Virus record (IMG/VR): IMGVR_UViG_3300017720_000082
Coordinates: 1-21,446 of that record
DNA: 21,446 nt
Origin: a virus
Direction: 5' to 3' (one strand)
Positions 1-7,636 of this stretch are shown here, piece after piece. Made by a program: the position numbers and the translations under genes. Every line of letters starts with the position of its first letter. Position 1 is the first letter of the stretch. Below the pieces are notes generated by a model that did no database searches, was not told the origin of the DNA, and saw nothing but the letters and a program-made list of their open reading frames with translations.

Positions 1-1611
1 AACTCCATTAATAGTAATTCTATCTCCTATGTTTGGACTACTAGTATATCCATCAACATTTAATGTTGAACCTGATTGAGAAGCACCATTGACTAATGGA
101 GTGCCTTGTTGATTGACTGTAGTTGCTCCAGAACAATCTAATGTTAAATCATCTTGTTCAGCAAATTTTTCTAAAGTGTATTGTGTAGATCCTTCTAAAT
201 TTCTTTCAACAACACAAAATAAATTTTCATTGATTGCAGTTATACTAGTATACTTATCTCCTGTCTTTGTTTCCCATTGTGTCCAACCTGCTATCTTTTC
301 TGCTCTAACACTATGGAATAATGCAAGTGTTCCATCATTGTTAGTAAAGAAAGCAAACTGTTCTGGTCTAGTTGTTGAACCAGTTATCATAGTCATATCT
401 ACTGGTGATTTAATTAACTGTGATGCTAATATAGAAATAGATGTAGATGCATAAGCATTTTCAACATCACTAAATAAATATTCACGAATAGATTTACCAT
501 TCTTTTGTGCATATAAAGTTGCACCATCAAATACTATTGGCTTTGCTCTGCTACATCCATATGGTGTTTGTCTTAAAAATGTTATATTAGCTGGTGTTAC
601 AGCAGAAGTATCTGTGGATGTCGGCACAAAATATTCACCACCATCTGTTAATACTTGTAAGTTTCTTGAAGATACTAAATGTCTAATTTCGTTTACTCTA
701 TCGCCAGACACAAATACATTTACAGCTTCATCAGCATTACCTGATCCTACATCAAAATTAAAATACCCACCTACTTGTGATCCTATTACAGCAGCAGGAG
801 CATCTCTTACTCCAGCAAAATATAATCTATTATCATGGAAAGTAACTGCTTGTGGAAAACCTCTAACAGCAGATATTAATTGTTCTTCCCAATCTGCTTC
901 AGCAGTAGTTCCAGCTAATGTTTCTAATATTGTAATAGTAACTACGGTTGCACTTGTATATCCAGTTATCTTTGCTTGTTTACCACCAATTGTTAAATAC
1001 GTACCATTATGATTTACATCCCAAGTATTAGCACTAGCTGTAAGTGTAACGCCTGTTCCACTTGTAGCAGAAGGAGTAACTGTTACTGATGTAGGTGCAT
1101 ATTTGTAAAAAGGCTGTGTAGTTTTATTAATACCACTTACTTGTACTGTATCATCATCTTCAAACTCAAATAAAGAAACAGTAAAATTACTAGCACTAGT
1201 TCTTTTGATTTCAATAATAGGATTATTTCTATGTGTGAGAAATACCGTATCGCCGAACTGTGCAAAGTTTAATTCAAATAATTGAGCTGTAGTCCAATTA
1301 CAATTAGATGTTATATTAGCTTGTATACTTGCACCTGAACTATCAAATATATCTAATCTATTATTTGATAATGCAAAAACTGCTAGTTCATCATTAGAAA
1401 AAATAAAAGGTATGATTCTTGATTTGCCTGGTAATACAGATTTAAATGTAGTTCCAGGTCTACGCATAATACCACCTTCATCTAATAAATACCAATTACG
1501 CAAAGTTTTAGCACCATTGAAGTATGCATTAGCATCTGTTCTAGTAACAAGTGATGAGTTAAGTTCACCACTTGAAAAGTTGGTGTATACTGTTCTTAGG
1601 ACACTAGCCAC
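1..1611 (-). CDS. Tail tubular protein B-like (T7 gp12-type nozzle), partial at left edge
   Basis: I translated this frame by hand: 537 codons are open from a GTG at 1609-1611 to base 1, so the C-terminus is missing. The start follows an AGGGGG Shine-Dalgarno and shares one base with the stop of the upstream tail tubular A gene (TAGTG), which implies translational coupling. The N-terminus contains NFSSGELN and, near residue 50, EGGIMRRPGT, a signature I associate with T7 gp12-like tail nozzle or stabilisation proteins. The remainder is beta-rich, with many Thr/Ser/Gly and repeated aromatic strands, as expected for a propeller-like nozzle. Its place directly after tail tubular A matches T7 order (11-12). 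In the virion it would extend the tail tube below the connector and channel DNA. Codon usage is AT-rich like its neighbours. The function is inferred from motif and order; the main alternative is a P22 gp10-like tail stabilisation protein. Confidence 0.8.
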   Translation of the reverse strand, partial: MASVLRTVYTNFSSGELNSSLVTRTDANAYFNGAKTLRNWYLLDEGGIMRRPGTTFKSVLPGKSRIIPFIFSNDELAVFALSNNRLDIFDSSGASIQANITSNCNWTTAQLFELNFAQFGDTVFLTHRNNPIIEIKRTSASNFTVSLFEFEDDDTVQVSGINKTTQPFYKYAPTSVTVTPSATSGTGVTLTASANTWDVNHNGTYLTIGGKQAKITGYTSATVVTITILETLAGTTAEADWEEQLISAVRGFPQAVTFHDNRLYFAGVRDAPAAVIGSQVGGYFNFDVGSGNADEAVNVFVSGDRVNEIRHLVSSRNLQVLTDGGEYFVPTSTDTSAVTPANITFLRQTPYGCSRAKPIVFDGATLYAQKNGKSIREYLFSDVENAYASTSISILASQLIKSPVDMTMITGSTTRPEQFAFFTNNDGTLALFHSVRAEKIAGWTQWETKTGDKYTSITAINENLFCVVERNLEGSTQYTLEKFAEQDDLTLDCSGATTVNQQGTPLVNGASQSGSTLNVDGYTSSPNIGDRITINGV

Positions 1612-2207
1612 TAGTACCCCCTGGTCGTTAATCTATTTGTTATAAATCTTTTTGAATTTAATCTCTTTGTAGAAACTTCTTGGCTCTCAATATTCTTAGA
1701 TATTAATATTTGTCTTTCTGCTAAATCAGAAAACTGTTTTATCATAGCTGCATCTCTTGCTACTGATCCTGCAAAGATAGATGCTAATTGATATTCTAAA
1801 CATAGTTGAAAGTATGCTGGAAACTGTGATTCATCTTGTCTGAATACATAATCAGCAATAACTGCAGAAGAAGAACCATATCCATTTAAAAAAATTTTAT
1901 CACCATATCTTGCATATTGAATAGGCACATCAGCAACAGTTAAAGTATTTAGTTGTAATAAATCTGGTGAAGTTGGTAACTGATAAGCAAATTCATATCT
2001 ACCAGTTGGTGTTGCTGTTAATAAACTTAATTGTTGTTGTTCTGTAGCAAAGGTCCATCTATGTCTAGATAGTGTAGACTCTACAATATTCTCATAAATA
2101 TTTGATGCTACTAGAGCTTCTGTACTTCCATCTGAAAATGAAGATATTGGTTGAGCACCAATCATAATTAATGCTCTTGCACATATGTCTACTTTAGTAC
2201 TTGCCAT
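1611..2207 (-). CDS. Tail tubular protein A (T7 gp11-type)
   Basis: This 198-aa protein has the usual length and opening of the tail tubular A family: MASTKVDICARALIMIGAQPISS, then a helix ending in LSRHRWTFA and a central motif around YARYGDKIFLN. T7 gp11 forms a dodecameric ring between portal and nozzle and is the head completion or adaptor protein; this gene should do the same. It lies between capsid-associated genes and the nozzle gene, as in T7. No Shine-Dalgarno lies directly before the ATG: the 25 upstream bases are taken up by a G6/C6 hairpin (2215-2233), so initiation may be weak or depend on read-through. The stop overlaps the GTG of the next gene by one base. Confidence 0.9.
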   Translation of the reverse strand: MASTKVDICARALIMIGAQPISSFSDGSTEALVASNIYENIVESTLSRHRWTFATEQQQLSLLTATPTGRYEFAYQLPTSPDLLQLNTLTVADVPIQYARYGDKIFLNGYGSSSAVIADYVFRQDESQFPAYFQLCLEYQLASIFAGSVARDAAMIKQFSDLAERQILISKNIESQEVSTKRLNSKRFITNRLTTRGY

Positions 2208-2214
2208 ATTTAAA

Positions 2215-2233
2215 GGGGGGAATAAATCCCCCC
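2215..2233 (-). terminator. G6/C6 hairpin between head and tail genes (weak terminator or attenuator)
   Basis: On the minus strand six G pair with six C, plus one inner A-T pair, around a 5-base loop. The hairpin is followed by TTTAAAT, a short U tract of only three. It sits between the 82-aa head gene (stop at 2241) and the tail tubular A ATG (2207). T7 places its main terminator, T-phi, at the matching point between genes 10 and 11. The U tract is too short for a textbook intrinsic terminator, so partial termination, RNA processing or 3'-end protection are all possible. Confidence 0.55.
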
Positions 2234-2240
2234 AATATCA

Positions 2241-2489
2241 TTATGATAATAATGCGACTGTTACTGTAGAGGATGTTGCTGCTGATACTATTACAATATC
2301 TACAACACCATTTGATCCACCACTGTTTACAATGATTACATCACCAGCATTCAGGTCGCCTGTCGCTGCTAAAAAGTAATCTGCATCATCAATAGTTCCT
2401 ATAGCATCTCCGTCAGAGTAGTACCATAAGGAATTGCTATCTCCCATTTGAGAGATCTTCTTAATTGGATTTGAAGTTGCGTATGCCAT
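2241..2489 (-). CDS. Small head or decoration-like protein (82 aa)
   Basis: The gene starts 9 bases after the capsid gene stop, with an AGGAG site in the gap. The protein opens with MAYATSNPIKKIS, followed by LWYYSDGD, a DADYF strand and GDVIIV, then a Val/Ser/Thr-rich C-terminal strand. This pattern (an aromatic strand with a DA turn, a YF segment, then a GDxI(I/V)V strand) recurs in small proteins encoded next to capsid genes of many podoviruses and siphoviruses; I recall them as capsid-associated or of unknown function. It is probably a small beta-domain that decorates or stabilises the head. No catalytic motif is visible. The gene is almost certainly real from its spacing, ribosome site and composition; the decoration role is inferred from position. 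Confidence 0.7.
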   Translation of the reverse strand: MAYATSNPIKKISQMGDSNSLWYYSDGDAIGTIDDADYFLAATGDLNAGDVIIVNSGGSNGVVDIVIVSAATSSTVTVALLS

Positions 2490-2498
2490 TATTTACTC

Positions 2499-3332
2499 CT
2501 ACTCTGCACACTTCTGGATTCTTACACCATCACCATCAATTAGGACTGCTCCCATTGACATATATGAAGTTGTAAGGTGTGCTACTTTCTCAGGGATATA
2601 GTTAACTTCAGTTCTTACGTCTGAACCTACACCCATACCTAGAGATGATTTATGGAAAGCCATAGTGTGTCTATCTGTTGAACCAGATGTTGGTAGACCA
2701 CTAAAACCCATCCACATGAAAGACAACCATCTTTTAGCTGTCATTCCACCTTTGTAAGGTAGATCTGCTTCACCGATATATTCAGCTCTTGAGAACTGAT
2801 CTATATCTAATAGGTCAGACCACTGTTTTGGACCGACTACCCAGTATCTTTGTCCATCATCTGGAACATCATTGTTTCCAAAGATTTCAAAAACATTCTG
2901 AGCTTTGTCTAAGTTCATACCAGTAGTTGTACCAGCAGAGTTATTTGCTAGTGCAGTTGCACCTGAATTGTAAGTATCTGTGATGATTTCATCAGTCTTA
3001 CGACCTAAAGCATATGCAGCATTTTGTGCTACAATGTTTCTCTCATCAATATTTACTTTCAATTCGTCTAGTTTGTCTACGTAATCAGCAGCATAAAAGT
3101 CTGATAGTGTTGCAGTTACATTTGAGTGTACTGAGTTCATAGCGACAACCTCAGCGTGTCTTGCTTTAGTTGAAGCAGAACCTTTCGCTACTTTTTGGAA
3201 CTGAACAGTATTTCCTTTTACACCATTGACATTACGTACCATGGACTTCAATTTTGAGCCCATACGTTGATAAGCCATGTGAACTTCAGCTTCAAACTGT
3301 TTCACAAATGCTTGATCTATTGTTGCTGTCAT
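2499..3332 (-). CDS. Major capsid protein
   Basis: This 277-aa protein lies just downstream of the scaffold region and has the pattern of podoviral capsid proteins. It begins MTATIDQAFVKQFEAEV, a helical N-arm, and then has KGNTVQFQKVAKG, a stretch around DKLDELKVNIDERN with AYALGRKTDEII, and a C-terminal beta-rich part. Such proteins share the HK97 fold and form the icosahedral shell around the gp9-like scaffold. The 106-base leader upstream (3333-3438) contains an AAAGG ribosome site and a small hairpin (ACTGG/CCAGT, 3395-3399 with 3407-3411) about 63-79 bases before the ATG. I see no convincing sigma70 promoter in the leader. It is the widest gap in the virion operon, which fits separate control of a highly expressed capsid gene. 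Confidence 0.88.
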   Translation of the reverse strand: MTATIDQAFVKQFEAEVHMAYQRMGSKLKSMVRNVNGVKGNTVQFQKVAKGSASTKARHAEVVAMNSVHSNVTATLSDFYAADYVDKLDELKVNIDERNIVAQNAAYALGRKTDEIITDTYNSGATALANNSAGTTTGMNLDKAQNVFEIFGNNDVPDDGQRYWVVGPKQWSDLLDIDQFSRAEYIGEADLPYKGGMTAKRWLSFMWMGFSGLPTSGSTDRHTMAFHKSSLGMGVGSDVRTEVNYIPEKVAHLTTSYMSMGAVLIDGDGVRIQKCAE

Positions 3333-3438
3333 TGTGTTTTACCTTTCATTGTTAAATCCAAGTTGTCGTCATAAACATTTCTTAGTTATCCATTACTGGG
3401 CAAAGTCCAGTTTAAATCGGCTTGTTAATTCAGATATA

Positions 3439-3693
3439 TTATATTTTTGTCAGCTTTACAAGACAAGATGCAGGAAAAACATTGACATCAGCGTATGTGT
3501 ATGATCCATCGCTTTCCCTGATATAACTTGCAAATGTCTTGATATACTTCTTATTCTTTGAATAAATGTATGCTTCTGTAGTAATAATAGCTGGAGATAA
3601 ATGTTCCATATCTTTATCAGACATCCATCCACTATCTCCAGTAGGATCTTCCCATATAAGTATATATTTCTTATATGGAAACTTCTTAGCCAT
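3439..3693 (-). CDS. Conserved-looking small phage protein between scaffold and capsid (84 aa)
   Basis: The protein opens with MAKKFPYKKYILIWEDPTGD. It has a GDSGWMS turn and a strand with TEAYIYSKNKKYIKTFASY, and ends in a DVNVFPASCLVKL strand. The alternating hydrophobic pattern suggests a small all-beta domain. I recall similar proteins (KFPYKKY, GDSGW, TEGYI, KTFA) in marine podoviruses near the capsid gene, always without a function. The start overlaps the scaffold stop by 8 bases, which points to coupled translation. It may be a minor head protein or an assembly factor. The gene call is strong; the function is unknown. Confidence 0.75.
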   Translation of the reverse strand: MAKKFPYKKYILIWEDPTGDSGWMSDKDMEHLSPAIITTEAYIYSKNKKYIKTFASYIRESDGSYTYADVNVFPASCLVKLTKI

Positions 3694-4435
3694 ACTTTTT
3701 CTGATATAGATCAGTTACTTTTCTAATATATGCAGGATCTTTTGTACCTTCTTTCCAGTATCTTGGATCTTGCATCATAGATTGTAAATCTCTTTCATCT
3801 AGTTCTACATCTACTACAGTATTGGTATTAGGTAATGCTTTGTTTTTAGACAAAGACATTATTTCTTCTAGAGCTTTAACGCCTTCAGCAGTAGCAGCCA
3901 TATTGGCAATAGCATTATAGGCATCAGTAGATAGATACTTTTTACTCCAAAGATCAGCAGCTTCAATACGTTGTTTTGCATTATCTCCCAACTTGCCCAT
4001 TTCTTCTTGTAGATTCGGCAAACCAGCAATTTCATTATTAACAAAAGCCTCCACTCCCTGGTTGAATACATCCTGTGATAACCCATTATCTTTACAAATT
4101 TGTTCCCAAGACTTAACAAGTGCTTGTTCTGGATCAACGGATATTTCAACATCTTCTGGTATCTCTGGTAGCTTTATTTCATATGATTCAGGAACGCTAG
4201 ATTTTCTTTCTGATTCCAAATCTTCACGTAATTGTTTCGTAAGATCTTCAGTTCGCATCCCAAGTTTTTGCTCCAATGCTTTGTATGATGCACCCAGTTC
4301 TTCAACTTTAATTTCATTTCTATCTGTATCCCAAAATTTCTCTGGAATATACTCAGGTATTTGAACTTCAGTAGTGTTTTCTTGAGATACCTCTTGTGTT
4401 GTTTCTTGTGTTTCTTGTATTTGTTCTTCTGACAT
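3686..4435 (-). CDS. Scaffolding (capsid assembly) protein, T7 gp9-like
   Basis: This acidic protein of 249 residues has a disordered Gln/Glu/Thr-rich N-terminus (residues 1-25), the motif IPEYIPEKFWD near residue 30, and a long helical middle with Glu/Lys-rich coiled-coil character. A helical C-terminus contains DPRYWK followed by KDPAYIRKVTDLY. The PEKFWD segment and the DPRYW(K)...DP.(Y/F)I..V...Y tail are what I associate with T7-like scaffold proteins; the C-terminal helices of such proteins bind the capsid protein during procapsid assembly. It lies between portal and capsid, as in T7 (8-9-10). Its ATG overlaps the previous gene's stop (TAATG). Confidence 0.88.
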   Translation of the reverse strand: MSEEQIQETQETTQEVSQENTTEVQIPEYIPEKFWDTDRNEIKVEELGASYKALEQKLGMRTEDLTKQLREDLESERKSSVPESYEIKLPEIPEDVEISVDPEQALVKSWEQICKDNGLSQDVFNQGVEAFVNNEIAGLPNLQEEMGKLGDNAKQRIEAADLWSKKYLSTDAYNAIANMAATAEGVKALEEIMSLSKNKALPNTNTVVDVELDERDLQSMMQDPRYWKEGTKDPAYIRKVTDLYQKKYG

Positions 4436-4710
4436 TATGCCTCCTTATCAGATTCGATTCTTTTCTTGATGATAAAATATAAATATCTCATCCCTTCAAG
4501 ATGTCGTAAATGTTCGTTGCTAACATCTTTACCTGCAACTGCATCTACTGTTATGGATCTTAAATAATCCAACATTTTTTCACCAACAACGGTGCTAAAA
4601 ACTGCGTTCATCTCTGAATTAAGTTCTTTTTCTTTTTCTTCTGTTCGATAAAATCCATCAATAGATAGATGGCTTCCTTTAGGTTTGTTCTGGAGCTGCT
4701 CCCAACTCAT
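4435..4710 (-). CDS. Bbp19-like small phage protein (91 aa)
   Basis: A helical 91-aa protein lies between portal and scaffold, overlapping the portal's 3' end by 32 bases and the scaffold ATG by one. The core reads MNAVFSTVVGEKMLDYLRS, followed by a variable segment and then a helix with HLRHLEGMRYLYFIIKKRI. The pattern (VF.T..G..vL..L, then a GxR.....I helix) resembles the Bbp19 family found beside portal genes in many phages, whose role is unknown. It may assist portal or procapsid assembly; that is inference from location. Composition matches the neighbours. Confidence 0.7.
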   Translation of the reverse strand: MSWEQLQNKPKGSHLSIDGFYRTEEKEKELNSEMNAVFSTVVGEKMLDYLRSITVDAVAGKDVSNEHLRHLEGMRYLYFIIKKRIESDKEA

Positions 4711-6256
4711 TTGTTCCTCCTTGTTGTTGCATTACTTGTTGCATTTGCTGTACTACTTGTTGTTGTTCAGCTGCATCTCTAATTAGTTTTTCAGGAAGGT
4801 TCATTTTTTCTGCCAAGTACCTAGCTACTTCTTCTTGTTTTACAATAAGATTAAGTACTTGTGGTCCAAATGTTTGACCTAGCGTTGCGTTGAATCTGTT
4901 TACATCTGCAATATCTTGCTCGTTTTGTGCTCTAGACAATGGTGATTCTGGAACAATTTTTATTTCTTTGTTATTCAAAGAAGGTAATTCTATTCTGCCT
5001 TGTTTCTTTAAAATATAAATAACACGTCTAATTAATGGCATAATAAATTCTGATTGTAATCTTCCAAATGAAGATCCAATCTGTCTAGATAAATCTGCCA
5101 TTCTTTCTGCTACTTCAGTAGCTGACATTGGTGTACCTTTGGTTGGACCTAATGTTTCCATGTATAATGCTTTACGAATATTCTGCCTCATATCATCTAA
5201 TACTAACTGTGCAACATCAAATCTACCTGCTCCATTAATAGGAACTAGTCCTCTAGATCCAGGAGCTACTGGAATAATTGTGCCAGGCACTAATGAAATG
5301 TTATCTGGATTAATAACTCCATCATCTTCTAGTTGATAAATACCAGATATATTCATCTGTGCATTTTCTAAAATTAATTCGATAGTTAAGTTTGTAGTCT
5401 TGATAGCAGACATAGCATTAAATACTGGACCACGACCATATACTTCACCACTAGCTTTATTCCATCTAAATGTAATAAATGGATTAGAACCTTGTCCTTC
5501 AAAAGTATCTTCAAGAATAACTGCTTCCATATCTTTTACACATACTACATAATCATAAACTTCTTTATTTGGATCTTTATAGTTTCTCATTGTACCTTCG
5601 ATTACAGTACACTTGACATCTGGATCATTTAAAATCTTATCTTCTATATCTTCAAAGTTTCCATCTGGATATAAAACTTTTAAATCACCTAATCTGATAT
5701 TTCTTTTTCTATAAATACAATCTACTCTATTATCTGGACCTGTATTTAAATATACATGAGGTAATGGTATAGAATTAAATACTACTGGATTAGTTGATGT
5801 ACCTTCATTCACTAACATTACACCTGTACCAATAGCTAAATCCATAAATGATTCATGCACTTCTTGATTAAAGTTAGATGAATGTAATATCTCAAATATA
5901 TAATTAGTTATTTCATCTAACTGTGCATCTATCTGTGGTGCTATTTGTGGAGGTATTTCTATACCTGCTTTTAAATTAATCCATCTTCCAAATGTAGGAG
6001 TGATACCTGCTTGTAGTCTTGAAGCAAACTCTTGAATACCTACAACAGCTGTTTCATCAAAGATTCTATCTGTTCTTTTTTCTCCAGGAGCTTCTTCATA
6101 AAATGCTTCTCTACCTGGCATAGTATATTCATATGCTTCTTCAAACTTTGGAATCCAATGAGATTTTAATTGTTCTGATTGTGCAAACTTTTTCAAAAAA
6201 GATTTAGGATTCATTACTCCAGTATTTGGAGCAGATCTATAATTAAAACTGTACAT
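4679..6256 (-). CDS. Portal / head-tail connector protein (T7 gp8-type)
   Basis: The length of 525 residues is typical of podoviral head-tail connectors. Visible features include an N-terminal region with WIPKFEEAYEYTMPGREAF, then RIFDETAVVGIQEFASRLQAGITP, a well-known type of segment in this family in which the trigger and small terminase-facing parts begin. Further on are FITFRWNKASGEVYGRGPVF and a C-terminal Gln-rich tail (QQQ-rich from about residue 495). The dodecamer forms the vertex through which DNA enters and leaves. Its start shares bases with the preceding stop (TAATG). A second in-frame ATG at 6214 (MNPKSFLKKF) has GGAG very close before it, so the true N-terminus could be 14 residues shorter. 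Confidence 0.93.
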   Translation of the reverse strand: MYSFNYRSAPNTGVMNPKSFLKKFAQSEQLKSHWIPKFEEAYEYTMPGREAFYEEAPGEKRTDRIFDETAVVGIQEFASRLQAGITPTFGRWINLKAGIEIPPQIAPQIDAQLDEITNYIFEILHSSNFNQEVHESFMDLAIGTGVMLVNEGTSTNPVVFNSIPLPHVYLNTGPDNRVDCIYRKRNIRLGDLKVLYPDGNFEDIEDKILNDPDVKCTVIEGTMRNYKDPNKEVYDYVVCVKDMEAVILEDTFEGQGSNPFITFRWNKASGEVYGRGPVFNAMSAIKTTNLTIELILENAQMNISGIYQLEDDGVINPDNISLVPGTIIPVAPGSRGLVPINGAGRFDVAQLVLDDMRQNIRKALYMETLGPTKGTPMSATEVAERMADLSRQIGSSFGRLQSEFIMPLIRRVIYILKKQGRIELPSLNNKEIKIVPESPLSRAQNEQDIADVNRFNATLGQTFGPQVLNLIVKQEEVARYLAEKMNLPEKLIRDAAEQQQVVQQMQQVMQQQGGTNELGAAPEQT

Positions 6257-7029
6257 TACTTAAATGTTCCACCAAATCCTCTACCCTTAACTGTAAGAAA
6301 TGGTCTTTCATTACTAGATACGTTTCCAATACCATATCCAGCCAAAACTTTTTCTAGCCTTTTTTTTCTTTCATTATCTCTTATATTGCTTTCACTTTGT
6401 TCTATTGGTGCATTACTTGTACTTGTATTATTACTACTATCATTTTTAAAAAAACTAGTTCCTCTTATCGCATTAAAAATAGCACCAACAGGTGATGCTT
6501 CTACTAATCCTGCTTTCCTAACCATTGTTGGTGTATTAGATCCATCTATATATTCTAAAGTATTATATCCAGTTACAGCTCTAGAAATATCACCACCTAA
6601 TTGTTTTAACGTAGGAGCGTTTGCAGTTAGTTGTGGGGTTTGTTTTGAAAGTATAGTTTCACCTTTTTCGTTTTTCATTCCTGTTCCAACAAAACTCATT
6701 CTTTCTACTCCATCAGGACCAGTAAATTTCTTACCACCTAACATTTCTCCTACTTCTTGAGTACGTAAATCTTTTGCATATTTTTCTACATTAGCTGGTC
6801 TACGATATTTAGAACCTATTTCACCGATATTTTTACTAATAGCATTGAAAGATTTTCCTGTAGTTCTATTAATTGTTTCTGCTTGTTTTGTTGTAGCAGT
6901 AGCTAATCCAGTAGTTCCAGACATAGCCAAAGACTGACCTGGACCCATTCCATATACTTTTTTAGGTTTATTTTGATTTTTATTATTTCCTCCGCCGCCG
7001 CCTCCAGATGTTGGTTTACTTGATCCCAT
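6256..7029 (-). CDS. Hypothetical virion-region protein with Gly/Asn-rich N-terminus (257 aa)
   Basis: I do not recognise this protein. The N-terminus is low-complexity and basic: a run of six Gly at residues 9-14, then Asn/Lys/Gln-rich sequence. The rest is hydrophilic, with few aromatic residues, no membrane segment and no enzyme motif. It includes VEKYAKDLRTQEVGEMLGGKK and an acidic-basic C-terminal helix, then a Gly-rich end. It overlaps the portal ATG by one base and abuts the 70-aa gene upstream, so it belongs to the packaging/portal group. Its position and disorder would suit an internal head protein or portal-associated factor, but that is only inference. Confidence 0.65.
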   Translation of the reverse strand: MGSSKPTSGGGGGGNNKNQNKPKKVYGMGPGQSLAMSGTTGLATATTKQAETINRTTGKSFNAISKNIGEIGSKYRRPANVEKYAKDLRTQEVGEMLGGKKFTGPDGVERMSFVGTGMKNEKGETILSKQTPQLTANAPTLKQLGGDISRAVTGYNTLEYIDGSNTPTMVRKAGLVEASPVGAIFNAIRGTSFFKNDSSNNTSTSNAPIEQSESNIRDNERKKRLEKVLAGYGIGNVSSNERPFLTVKGRGFGGTFK

Positions 7030-7241
7030 TATGTTTCTTGTCCTTCTGTAAAAAATCCAGCTCCACCAGCTCTTGAGAACAATGATCTATTACCGAGCTT
7101 ACCTTCGATAAATCTTTTTTTTCTTTTAGCCATAGCTTCTTCTTGTTCTTTTTGTATACGTTCTTCCTCCATACGCTTTTCTTTTAACTGTCTTTCTAGC
7201 TCTGGATCAGGCTTATATTTTGGTGTTCTTAAAAATCCCAT
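7029..7241 (-). CDS. Small charged helical protein (70 aa)
   Basis: The protein has a short N-terminal MGFLRTPKYKPDPE, then an uninterrupted Glu/Lys/Arg/Gln helix (roughly residues 14-45, coiled-coil-like). It ends with a Gly-rich motif, NRSLFSRAGGAGFF. Small proteins with a charged helix and a terminal RSL..GGxGF(F/Y) motif are common beside portal genes of podoviruses, in my recollection without a known function. The gene overlaps both neighbours (13 bases with the 135-aa gene, one base with the 257-aa gene). It could be a portal- or terminase-associated peptide; the function is unproven. Confidence 0.7.
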   Translation of the reverse strand: MGFLRTPKYKPDPELERQLKEKRMEEERIQKEQEEAMAKRKKRFIEGKLGNRSLFSRAGGAGFFTEGQET

Positions 7242-7636
7242 TGTTCACAACCATGTTTCTTTAAGTATTTATATAACTGAAAAGGGGTAATAATCAATCT
7301 ATTTATTCCTAGAACTCTCATAATAACAGTTACACAAGAATGTTCTCTCAACCATGCAGCTTGAAATAATCTCCACTTATGGCGAAATGTCTTGCATTTT
7401 AAAATAATACCACCATGTTGTTTTATATAGACCATCATCTGATCTACTTCAGTACCATCTATAATATTTAAATCTAATCTTCTATGTATGTGTTCTACTA
7501 CTATCCATTTATCTTTTTTTGGAAAGTATGCAAAAGCACCACAATGTGCCATCCCATTTTTTCTGAACCTATGATACCACTCATGGTTAGGTGGATCATA
7601 AAAAAATACTAGCCATTCCTTCGGAAAATATCCCAC
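7229..7636 (-). CDS. Possible permuted papain-fold (NlpC/P60-like) protein next to terminase
   Basis: The 135-aa protein has a His-Cys pair in GMAHCGAFAYF (H31, C32), a WIVVE strand, and a C-terminal helix starting HSCVTVIMRVLGI (C101). It ends with TPFQLYKYLKKHG. A cysteine at the start of a helix of the type CxxxVxxxLGI followed by a TPxxL segment resembles the catalytic-Cys helix of permuted NlpC/P60-like (YiiX/C92-type) domains, in which the His precedes the Cys. That reading is mine from the motif layout, not a confirmed family match. It could be a cysteine peptidase, amidase or transferase-like enzyme, or a catalytically dead structural copy. It overlaps the terminase 3' end by 28 bases. 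Confidence 0.6.
   Translation of the reverse strand: MGYFPKEWLVFFYDPPNHEWYHRFRKNGMAHCGAFAYFPKKDKWIVVEHIHRRLDLNIIDGTEVDQMMVYIKQHGGIILKCKTFRHKWRLFQAAWLREHSCVTVIMRVLGINRLIITPFQLYKYLKKHGCEQWDF

Noticed and set aside
113-1645. Three plus-strand open frames (113-454, 614-1012, 1412-1645)
   Set aside because: They are shadows of the continuous minus-strand tail tubular B frame; they lack ribosome sites and show no protein-like pattern.
3993-4364. Plus-strand frame inside the scaffold gene
   Set aside because: Ser-rich translation antisense to a well-supported scaffold protein, with no ribosome site.
6179-6760. 193-aa plus-strand frame with a Leu-rich, membrane-like stretch
   Set aside because: Antisense to the 257-aa gene and portal start. 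Its hydrophobicity follows from the Lys/Glu/Asn-rich codons on the other strand.
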